Positions 1 to 4,806 of a stretch of 6,332 nucleotides of DNA are shown in pieces. This stretch comes from Polyangia bacterium (GTDB lineage Bacteria; Myxococcota_A; Polyangia; Polyangiales; Polyangiaceae). The position numbers were made by a program, and so were the translations under genes. The notes beneath the pieces were generated by a model. That model did not search any database. It was given only the letters and a program-made list of their open reading frames with translations, and had not been told where the DNA came from. The stretch covers positions 1 through 6,332 of the forward strand of contig JAUILJ010000494.1 in NCBI GenBank assembly GCA_030433055.1, read 5' to 3'. Each line of letters begins with the position of its first letter. Position 1 is the stretch's first letter.

Positions 1-2
1 TC

Positions 3-131
3 TTGGTGGACGTGGACGCCACGACGTTGTGGTGGGCCGGTCTCGTCGCGCCGCGCCAAGAGGCCACGGGCGAAGGAGTGACGGCCGCGATCGCCTGGCT
101 GGGCCGAGGGCCTTCAGTTCCGGCCCGTTGA
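3..131 (+). CDS. C-terminal end of an unidentified protein (partial)
   Basis: Plus-strand frame 3 is open from the left edge to a TGA at 129-131 and gives 42 residues, beginning LVDVDATTLWWAGLVAP and ending WLGRGPSVPAR. The start lies outside the window. Support is compositional: most codons end in G or C, and the residue mix (acidic start, tryptophans, a helix-like GEGVTAAIAWL) looks like protein, whereas the other plus frames are arginine-rich as expected of shadows. The stop is about 30 bases from the stop of the convergent DUF4240 gene, a normal tail-to-tail arrangement. I do not recognise the family. It could still be a chance open frame, because only 126 coding bases are visible. Confidence 0.4.
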   Translation: MVDVDATTLWWAGLVAPRQEATGEGVTAAIAWLGRGPSVPAR

Positions 132-160
132 GGTCCGAGGGGTCAAATGGCGCAGGACAC

Positions 161-682
161 TCAGGTCGGCCGCCGGTTGAAGAGGGGGACGTTGTCGCCC
201 GTGAAGCGACCCGCCTGCGTGCTCAAGGTCGGCTTCCACCCCGCCTCGTTCGAGAAGCTCTCGTACGACACGGGACTGAGGTGGTCGAAGTCTTGGCCGG
301 TCTTGTCTTCATAGGCGCGCTCTGGGAGTCCGAGGAGCGCCTCGAACTCGAGCCCGTGGAGCATCTTCTCCGGGTTCCGGAGCACGGCTTCGTACATGTC
401 CTGCCCGTTCGCGACGACCGCGCAACGCAGATACAAGAAGTCGTCCGCCGAGATGTAGTCGTCTCCGTTGTCCGGATCGAGCTCGCCCCTGTAGCCGGCG
501 CGACAATGCTCGCGGGTGTCGAGGGCGAAGAGCCGTTCCGCGAGGATGTCGGCGAACGCCACGATCTCCGCGACGGAGAGCCCGCTGAGCCTGTCGACCG
601 CGGGCTGCAACACAGCCTCGTCATCACCCGCGTGGTCCCAGGCAAGGTGCCCGATGATCTCCCAGAACAGCTCTTCCTTCAT
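161..682 (-). CDS. DUF4240-type protein
   Basis: This is a 173-residue soluble protein of unknown function. The start MKEELFWEII at 682 is chosen because the M-x-x-x-x-FW-x-x-I opening is typical of DUF4240 and a GAGGGAG ribosome binding site precedes it; the frame stays open upstream to about 913, but those residues are not family-like. Visible landmarks are the FW opening (residues 6-7), a helix SVAEIVAFADILAERLFAL (about 36-54), the central DDFLYLRCAVVANGQDMYEAVL (about 80-101, the usual 'inspect the field, then region next to xxGxxxYexhL' pattern), and AYEDKTGQDF (about 123-132). The tail SYESFSNEAGWK is also seen in relatives, so the gene looks complete. No signal peptide, membrane segment or catalytic motif is visible. 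It stands alone, convergent with the fragment on its left and divergent from the DUF6940 gene. The family assignment is from memory of the motif pattern. Confidence 0.8.
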   Translation of the reverse strand: MKEELFWEIIGHLAWDHAGDDEAVLQPAVDRLSGLSVAEIVAFADILAERLFALDTREHCRAGYRGELDPDNGDDYISADDFLYLRCAVVANGQDMYEAVLRNPEKMLHGLEFEALLGLPERAYEDKTGQDFDHLSPVSYESFSNEAGWKPTLSTQAGRFTGDNVPLFNRRPT

Positions 683-826
683 GTGATCTCCCTCGGTCTC
701 AGTCGCACTCGCGACGCCAAGAACGGTACCAGATTGGAGCGCGTGGGAGGCGGCCATCCCCCTGTCAGCGGACCGAAATAGGAGCGCGTCGACTACAACC
801 ACCAAGCGACCGCCATGGGTGCGGCC

Positions 827-856
827 CTGGCTCGGCCGGGGTGCGTCCGCTACCGT
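827..856 (+). promoter_or_regulatory. possible promoter of the DUF6940-type gene
   Basis: CTGGCT at 827-832 and TACCGT at 851-856 are separated by 18 bases and would start transcription almost at the ATG at 866, giving a nearly leaderless mRNA. This would explain the lack of a ribosome binding site. Both boxes are weak matches to the sigma-70 consensus, so this is a guess from position. Confidence 0.2.
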
Positions 857-865
857 TCGGACAAG

Positions 866-1225
866 ATGTCTCATATGTGGAAGCGCAAGGACGGTGAGCT
901 TGAGGAGTACCACCTGGAGCGCGCCCAGACGCCCCTCTCGAGGCAGGCCACGCTCACCGCTCTACGCGACGAGCGCGAGGTCCGCGAGGGCTTGCTCGAG
1001 GTGCTGCGGAGCGCGCCCTTTGCTGCGTACAAATGGGAGACGCCAGCGTTCAGCGACGCCACGGCCGACGCCCCCTTTGGCTTCGTGCTCCTCGACTCCC
1101 CCTCCCTCGCGTCGCGGCAGCCCGATCCGCAGCCCTTCGCTCGCTTCCTCGCAACCACCGCGCCAGGCGACGTGGTCGACTTCCCCAACCTCGGCGGCGA
1201 CGCCCACCTCGTCGTCGCCCGCTAG
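866..1225 (+). CDS. DUF6940-type protein lacking its C-terminal part
   Basis: This encodes 119 residues from the ATG at 866. An alternative ATG lies at 875, and an upstream ATG at 815 would add 17 residues that look like non-coding sequence. The N-terminal half carries the marks I associate with DUF6940: APFAAYKWETP (about 50-60), PFGFVLLDSPSLA (about 70-82), a PDPxxFARF segment (about 87-94) and VVDFPNLGGDAHLVV (about 103-117). Known relatives, as I recall them, continue for roughly 70 more residues after LVV, with a helix and a C-terminal conserved block. Here the frame stops at LVVAR, and the DNA beyond belongs to the convergent gene. The copy is therefore probably truncated and may not be functional. 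No SD-like sequence is obvious, although a -10-like TACCGT at 851-856 sits only 10 bases before the start. Function of the family is unknown. Confidence 0.65.
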   Translation: MSHMWKRKDGELEEYHLERAQTPLSRQATLTALRDEREVREGLLEVLRSAPFAAYKWETPAFSDATADAPFGFVLLDSPSLASRQPDPQPFARFLATTAPGDVVDFPNLGGDAHLVVAR

Positions 1226-1860
1226 TCGATCTCAGCCGTCATCGTAAACTCCGCCCGGCGATTGCCCCAGTCAGAGTGGGAGCCCTCCAGAAAGCCGTTG
1301 CTCTCGCGGAACGAGAACACGTTGGTGTACTTGATCTCGTCCTTCTTGTTGATGAGCGCCAGCTCGAACACTTTCACCAAGGCCGAGAAGCCGGTCTTGA
1401 TCAGCGCGGTGGTCGGGTTGGCTGTGGCGGCCACTTCGAGGACAGCGTCGAAGAGGCCGTCCGTATCCAGCGCGTCCACCGCGGTCCGAAGCGTCTTGCC
1501 CGCCTCGCGGTGGCCCTCATTGGACTCCATGATCGCCATGTAGAAGCTCAGGCCATCACCAGGTTGCCCAAAGAAGAGCGGGAGGCCACCAGGGAAGACA
1601 TGCTTCCGCCTCTTGCGAATCTTGAAGATCGGCGTCGCGAACGCGAAGTACCAGTTCTTGAGGTTCCCGACCTTGTCGGACGACAGGAGATCCAGGACAT
1701 CGGACGAGTCATGATCGATCTCGATGCCCTTTGAATCCGTGGGACTCCCATCCCAAACACGGTATCCGAGACCTACCATGTAGACCTCTTGTCGGATCTC
1801 CAGTGACCCCCGCACGGTGAGGTCGTCCAGTGTAACAAGCAGCTTCTTCTGATTTTCCAT
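1222..1860 (-). CDS. unrecognised 212-residue protein
   Basis: I cannot assign this protein to a family. The start MENQKKLLVTLDDL at 1860 is preferred because GGGGA lies five bases upstream; the frame stays open to about 1971, but the extra N-terminus (serine- and histidine-rich) coincides with a leader inverted repeat. The protein begins with beta-strand-like segments (KLLVTLDDLTV, residues 6-16; EVYMVGLGYRVW, 25-36), followed by an acidic stretch (45-63) and NWYFAFATPIFKIRKRRKH (69-87), which is strongly basic. Then come LSFYMAIMESNEG (104-116), a helical region TALIKTGFSALVKVFELAL (151-169), and a conserved-looking tail SFRESNGFLEGSHSDWGN (183-200) ending AEFTMTAEID. The layout suggests a beta-sandwich, possibly C2-like, but that is only an impression. 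No signal peptide or transmembrane helix is evident. It uses more A/T-ending and lysine codons than its neighbours, which hints at separate acquisition. Confidence 0.75.
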   Translation of the reverse strand: MENQKKLLVTLDDLTVRGSLEIRQEVYMVGLGYRVWDGSPTDSKGIEIDHDSSDVLDLLSSDKVGNLKNWYFAFATPIFKIRKRRKHVFPGGLPLFFGQPGDGLSFYMAIMESNEGHREAGKTLRTAVDALDTDGLFDAVLEVAATANPTTALIKTGFSALVKVFELALINKKDEIKYTNVFSFRESNGFLEGSHSDWGNRRAEFTMTAEID

Positions 1861-1862
1861 GT

Positions 1863-1916
1863 TGATCCCCAGCTTGGACGATGACGACTGCATCCAATGT
1901 GGACGCTCGTCATCGT
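1863..1916 (-). promoter_or_regulatory. leader inverted repeat and ribosome binding site of the 212-residue gene
   Basis: On the plus strand ACGATGACGA at 1878-1887 and TCGTCATCGT at 1907-1916 form a perfect 10-bp inverted repeat with a 19-base spacer. A smaller TCCA/TGGA pair lies inside the spacer. In the minus-strand mRNA this stem-loop ends about 10 bases before the GGGGA ribosome binding site (about 1866-1870), so it could modulate translation or bind a regulator. If translation starts further upstream, the repeat would be coding instead. Confidence 0.4.
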
Positions 1917-1955
1917 GCGAATGCCACGATATACCGAGCTCCTGATGCTTGCCTA

Positions 1956-1971
1956 TTGGACTGTTGTCCAA
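1956..1971. repeat. short palindromic inverted repeat upstream of the 212-residue gene
   Basis: TTGGAC at 1956-1961 and GTCCAA at 1966-1971 form a perfect 6-bp inverted repeat around TGTT. It lies just upstream of a -10-like TATATC (minus strand, 1928-1933), about 100 bases before the start at 1860. The position suits an operator, but the arms are short enough to occur by chance. Confidence 0.25.
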
Positions 1972-1991
1972 CTCGGGTTATGGATATCAGC

Positions 1992-2027
1992 GACACCACG
2001 TGGGGCCAAGAAGTGACGTGGGGTGTC
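1992..2027. repeat. imperfect inverted repeat with an ACGTGGGG direct repeat
   Basis: GACACCACGT at 1992-2001 pairs with ACGTGGGGTGTC at 2016-2027 as an imperfect stem with a two-base bulge. The octamer ACGTGGGG also occurs twice in direct orientation (1998-2005 and 2016-2023). It is just downstream, on the minus strand, of the gene remnant ending at 2050, so it could act as a transcription end point. No T-run follows it, so I do not call it an intrinsic terminator. Confidence 0.25.
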
Positions 2028-2049
2028 GGGTGATGCTTAGCTCCTAAGA

Positions 2050-2243
2050 CTAGGACGAAGCGGCAGCTTTGTCCTCCAAGAGTCTGTCGAGAATCCGACC
2101 CACGCTGTGCGGGTTGTCATTGTAGAGATGGGGAGAGAAATCAGTGATTCGATCTCGAAACCCGTCGGAATTGACCATGTCCTAAAACAGCTCAGCACGG
2201 CCCTCCTCGGCTGTCACGGAGGTGACGACCGAGGGCGCGCCCC
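2050..2243 (-). pseudogene. probable gene remnant interrupted by an amber codon
   Basis: On the minus strand a short frame starts at ATG 2178 and encodes 42 residues, MVNSDGFRDRITDFSPH through GRILDRLLEDKAAASS, ending at TAG 2050-2052. It looks like genuine protein: a helical LDRLLEDK end and balanced composition. Two codons before this ATG is an in-frame TAG (2182-2184). Before that the same frame reads through protein-like sequence (GGAPSVVTSVTAEEGRAELF) towards the end of the neighbouring gene. The simplest reading is the C-terminal remnant of a longer gene with a nonsense mutation, later joined to the neighbour. The alternative is an independent 42-residue gene, but it has no usable ribosome binding site (AGGA is one base from the ATG). 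I do not recognise the sequence. Confidence 0.35.
2205..2234 (-). terminator. stem-loop just after the 149-residue gene
   Basis: CCTCGG-CT-GTCA and TGAC-GA-CCGAGG form a 12-position stem with one mismatch and one wobble pair around a six-base loop (CGGAGG). It starts about 10 bases beyond the minus-strand stop codon at 2244. The location fits a transcription end, but no U-tract follows, and the bases also lie inside the protein-like remnant frame, so the hairpin may be incidental. Confidence 0.3.
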
Positions 2244-2693
2244 CTATGGTTCGGCGCGACTCCACGACCAATAGGCGAGCGTCGGTTCCGCGCCCTCCGG
2301 CCGCGACTCGAACCCAAACTCCAGCGCGCCGTTCGCGACAACCCGCGCGACCTCTGGATCGCCGCGTCCAGGCCGTCGCTCATGCGTGACTCCCATTGCA
2401 TCGAGGGCCCTCTCAAGGTCCCTCGTCAAGAGTGTCGGCGCAATGACCCACGGATCGACCCGAGCGTCACCGCTTCCCTCCCACATACTCATCGCGCCGC
2501 GGTCGGAGTGGATGAGCCAGACCGTGTCCGCCGGGTCGAAATAGACTTCGATCTCGCCGTAGCACCAGATCTTCGCGCGCTCCCTCGCCTTGGCACTCCA
2601 ATCTGTCGGCTCACCCCAGGTCTCGGAAATGCGCGCCCTCGCATCGCCCAAGACCACGCCGGCGAGATGTCCTTCGGCTAGCAATCGTAGCAT
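2244..2693 (-). CDS. unrecognised 149-residue soluble protein
   Basis: This is a small acidic soluble protein with no signal peptide or membrane segment. It opens MLRLLAEGHLAGVVLGDARARISETWGEPTDW in two parts: a short helix, then an AGVxLGDxRxxI...GEPxDW motif (about 11-32). This is followed by IWCYGEIEVYFDP (about 42-54) and VWLIHSDRG (58-66), giving alternating beta strands. The pattern 'G-x-LG-x-R-x-x-V, then W-x-YG-x-hEhhF, then hIHxD' recurs in short hypothetical proteins that I loosely associate with immunity-like genes, but I cannot name a family. The second half has a helix LLTRDLERALDAMGV (88-102) and ends with AYWSWSRAEP. The start at 2693 lies inside the last codons of the 41-residue gene upstream (16-base overlap) with no clear ribosome binding site, so translation is probably coupled. 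Confidence 0.7.
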   Translation of the reverse strand: MLRLLAEGHLAGVVLGDARARISETWGEPTDWSAKARERAKIWCYGEIEVYFDPADTVWLIHSDRGAMSMWEGSGDARVDPWVIAPTLLTRDLERALDAMGVTHERRPGRGDPEVARVVANGALEFGFESRPEGAEPTLAYWSWSRAEP

Positions 2694-2803
2694 TGGTTAA
2701 CTTTTTCGTGGGCGATGAGCTGGCCCAAACGCGTGTCGGGTTCCCGCAACCAGGCGCGCACAAGGGCCTGGTTGATCTCGTGGATACGGTTGGGATCGCG
2801 CAT
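2678..2803 (-). CDS. 41-residue MRDPxRI-type small protein, shorter than its relatives
   Basis: The minus strand reads MRDPNRIHEINQALVRAW followed by LREPDTRLGQLIAHE and a tail VNQCYDC. The signature 'MRDPxRI, then a helix with W, then PDxRLGQLI' is one I recognise from a widespread family of hypothetical proteins of roughly 60-80 residues. As I recall, these go on to a conserved FYxEDxxL block. That block is absent here, so this copy seems C-terminally shortened. I did not find the block in the other minus-strand frames just downstream. No ribosome binding site precedes the ATG at 2803 (the upstream bases are CTCCTCCC). The 3' end overlaps the start of the next gene by 16 bases. Function is unknown; the length of the match to the motif is the main reason for believing it. 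Confidence 0.6.
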   Translation of the reverse strand: MRDPNRIHEINQALVRAWLREPDTRLGQLIAHEKVNQCYDC

Positions 2804-2889
2804 GGGAGGAGCTTACTGGAAGACTCCGAGCGAAAGGATCTTTGCAGCTCCGAGGGACGCTCGCTTTCGGACCGTTCCGGGTGTTGGTC

Positions 2890-3675
2890 TCAGCGACCTG
2901 CACCGGCCTCAAACCCCTCCCGGAGTGCATCCAGGAAGTCCTGTCCGTTTGCGCCTTCACGTTCGGCCGACGGGAGGGCAGACACACGACGCGCCATCTC
3001 GTTGCTATCGCAGATTCGGAAGACCTCACGCGAGTACTCGGGTGCGAGCTTGCCGATGTCGCTTCCCAGCAGCCAGGTTGGCTTCAGCGTGTGCTCGAGG
3101 GTGCCTGGTACCCCAGAGTCCCACAACCTGTCGTCCTCGAAGTAGTCTCCGCAGTAGGTCATGGCGACCGTGACGACGTGGGACATATCCTTCTCTCGAG
3201 TGCTTGGGCTGTCGTCCATGGCGATGACCTTCAGGAGGACCAACACGGGGATGGGGGGCACCTGGGCGTGCACTGTGTCCGCTGAGCCCCTGCTCTTCAG
3301 CGAAAGGGGGGCGGCGCGCGCGGCCGCGAGATCGCAGCCCCGGAGGTCGAAGGCATTCTTGGTGACAGTGCTCGGCCTGCTGCTGGGTTTTCCGATGGGT
3401 ACCACGTCCAAACGGAGGCCACCCGGCCGAGTGGTGAAGCAGTGTTTGGCGTCGCTGCTCATGACCTCCCATGGGTCTCCGAGGTTGGCCCGCACTTGGG
3501 GCAGCTCCTCAGAGTCGATGCGCAGGAGAAAGTCCGCGTCCTTGGTAGTGAGGCTCAGAGGCACACCGTGTGCCAACAATGCACCTGCGCCAATCAACGT
3601 GGGCTGTGCGTAGGCAAGCTTCGTTACCGCCGCTCGAATTGGTTCGAAGAGAACCTTCGGAAGCAAGACCGTCAT
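2890..3675 (-). CDS. AbiEii/AbiGii-type nucleotidyltransferase toxin (type IV TA)
   Basis: This 261-residue protein is the toxin half of a type IV toxin-antitoxin pair. Family members are DNA polymerase beta-fold nucleotidyltransferases that transfer nucleotides to cellular RNA targets and arrest growth. Visible motifs are the glycine motif IGAGALLAHGV (28-38), the metal-binding pair TKDADF (D46 and D48), a third acidic residue in LRLDVVPIG (D90), and the helical motif LLKVIAMDD (147-155) followed by REKDMSHV (K162, D163). This last stretch corresponds to the family's 'K...KDxxD' region. The catalytic set appears intact, so the toxin is probably active. Its ATG overlaps the antitoxin stop codon in ATGA (3672-3675), which implies tight translational coupling. 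An 86-base gap with no gene or clear terminator follows it. The toxin is soluble and shows no signal peptide. It is somewhat shorter than many AbiEii proteins of about 300 residues. Confidence 0.85.
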   Translation of the reverse strand: MTVLLPKVLFEPIRAAVTKLAYAQPTLIGAGALLAHGVPLSLTTKDADFLLRIDSEELPQVRANLGDPWEVMSSDAKHCFTTRPGGLRLDVVPIGKPSSRPSTVTKNAFDLRGCDLAAARAAPLSLKSRGSADTVHAQVPPIPVLVLLKVIAMDDSPSTREKDMSHVVTVAMTYCGDYFEDDRLWDSGVPGTLEHTLKPTWLLGSDIGKLAPEYSREVFRICDSNEMARRVSALPSAEREGANGQDFLDALREGFEAGAGR

Positions 3676-4736
3676 CTGTTGGCGTCCAGTGACTGCAATA
3701 GCACCCCGGCCGCTTCCTCGGCGCGCGGGTCACCCATGCACATGAGCTCTGCCCAGACCACGAGAGGGTGCGGCGTGTGAGCCGGCCAATCCGTGCTCAA
3801 CTTGGGGCGCAAGCTGGCAGCGATGGGTAGGCGCCGCACCCTGACGCTGAAGCGCTCCGATACGCGTAGTCCAAGATCCGTGGAGACCTTTTCTGTGTTG
3901 GTCTTTCCGTAGGCCACAACGTCGATCATGGGTGCATCGTGCACCAGGTAATCGCCCACGGAGGGGACGTGACTCAGTGCCTCATAGCCGCCCCACCCAT
4001 AGTTGGAGAGGCTGTCCATACGCTGTGCCAAGTGGGACCGCACAGCCTTGTGGTTCATGCGCGTCGCCCCGTGCTTCGAGTCCAGCGCAAAGGTACCGAG
4101 ATCAGAGCCAGGCCGCACCACGGTTCGGTAGCCTTCCAGCCAGAGCCTCCGAGCCTTGCGTTCGCCGCCCCCCACCCAGCCCACAGAGCGTCCTTCTCCT
4201 GCGATCCAGCTGTACTCAGTCAGTCGTGCGAGCGTGGTCCGGACAGCCATCGTGCTCACGCCGGCCGCCGAGGCCGCCGTGCGAACGGGAGCGCCAAGCA
4301 ATTCCGGACGGGCCAAGAAGGCCAAGAGCGTTGCGTAGCCAGCCTCTCTTAGACCTCCAGCGGGCGACGAAGGTGCGGCGGGGGGAGTCCAGGCGAACAT
4401 GGCGATACTGGGTGTGGGGGTCAGACGCAGATTCCCCGAGGTGTCGATGAAGTCGACTTTGGCTTCCGCCAGCTGGAGCGCCTGAGGGAGTGAAACCCGA
4501 TGGAACACCACCACTGTCTTGCTACCTGTGGCACACGCCGTGGTGATTGCGCGCTCGGTGTCCCTTTCACTCCGAAAGACCCCGGCGACCAACCAGTTGA
4601 AGGACTTGCCAAACACCGTGGCGCGCAACAGAAGCCCGCGTGAACTCTCATCGATCGACACAGCGCCGACATCGGGCAGGCGTTCTGCGGCTGCGGCAGC
4701 CGTCTGGGCAAGTTGGATCTGTCGCTTGGTGGTCAT
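3672..4736 (-). CDS. AbiEi-type antitoxin and transcriptional regulator (type IV TA)
   Basis: This 354-residue protein is the first gene of the pair. In known systems AbiEi neutralises the nucleotidyltransferase without direct tight binding and represses its own promoter. The N-terminal part holds the diagnostic DFIDTSGNLRL motif (about 95-105), matching the 'hDxxGNxxL' signature of AbiEi-type proteins with an N-terminal nuclease-like fold. A winged helix follows at about 132-185 (TLLAFLARPELLGAPVRTAA, then VSTMAVRTTLARLTE as recognition region). The C-terminal domain has WGGYEALSHV (248-257), MIDVVAYG (270-277) and HPLVVWAELMCMGDPRAEEA (323-342), close to the family's 'P-hhhaDLhxxGDPRxxEAA' end. 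The start at 4736 is next to an AT-rich operator-like region. Length is normal and there is no sign of decay. Confidence 0.85.
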   Translation of the reverse strand: MTTKRQIQLAQTAAAAAERLPDVGAVSIDESSRGLLLRATVFGKSFNWLVAGVFRSERDTERAITTACATGSKTVVVFHRVSLPQALQLAEAKVDFIDTSGNLRLTPTPSIAMFAWTPPAAPSSPAGGLREAGYATLLAFLARPELLGAPVRTAASAAGVSTMAVRTTLARLTEYSWIAGEGRSVGWVGGGERKARRLWLEGYRTVVRPGSDLGTFALDSKHGATRMNHKAVRSHLAQRMDSLSNYGWGGYEALSHVPSVGDYLVHDAPMIDVVAYGKTNTEKVSTDLGLRVSERFSVRVRRLPIAASLRPKLSTDWPAHTPHPLVVWAELMCMGDPRAEEAAGVLLQSLDANR

Positions 4737-4773
4737 GTGATATTCCGATATATAGTATCACACGAAATATCAC
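4737..4773 (-). promoter_or_regulatory. AT-rich inverted repeat: candidate AbiEi operator
   Basis: GTGATATT at 4737-4744 and AATATCAC at 4766-4773 form a perfect 8-bp inverted repeat with a 21-base spacer. TATCAC also occurs a second time at 4756-4761. The element is only about 32% GC in a GC-rich window, begins immediately before the antitoxin ATG and overlaps the predicted promoter. Known AbiEi proteins bind inverted repeats at this place, so autorepression is the likely role. Confidence 0.55.
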
Positions 4774-4779
4774 GCACAA
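4752..4779 (-). promoter_or_regulatory. predicted promoter of the abiEi-abiEii operon
   Basis: On the minus strand TTGTGC (4774-4779) and TACTAT (4752-4757) are 16 bases apart, each matching the sigma-70 consensus at four positions or so. Transcription would start near 4745, about 10 bases before the ATG, leaving a very short leader. The -10 box lies between the arms of the inverted repeat. Confidence 0.4.
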
Positions 4780-4806
4780 GGGCGGGGAATCGCTAGCGTG
4801 CCCGGC

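Noticed and set aside
29..781. Long plus-strand open frame of 250 codons opposite the DUF4240 gene
   Set aside because: It is antisense to a recognisable family member; its residues are dominated by arginine, valine and glutamate as expected of a GC-rich shadow frame.
683..913. Upstream extension of the DUF4240 frame
   Set aside because: The frame is open, but the extra residues do not resemble the family, and the ATG at 682 has a good ribosome binding site and the family's FW opening.
1033..1734. Plus-strand open frame of 233 codons across the DUF6940 and 212-residue genes
   Set aside because: It runs out of frame through the DUF6940 gene and antisense to the convergent gene, with an arginine-rich composition typical of a shadow.
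2804..2889. Repeated CTCCGAG and a CGAAAG/CTTTCG pair after the AbiEii stop
   Set aside because: The repeats are short and the pairing is weak, so they give no support for a terminator or regulatory element.
2693..3285. Several plus-strand frames opposite the AbiEii toxin gene
   Set aside because: The minus strand carries the intact nucleotidyltransferase motifs over most of this stretch, so these frames are shadows.
4774..4806. Possible terminator between the HEAT-repeat gene and abiEi
   Set aside because: Only a GCTAGC palindrome is present; there is no stem of useful length and no T-run.
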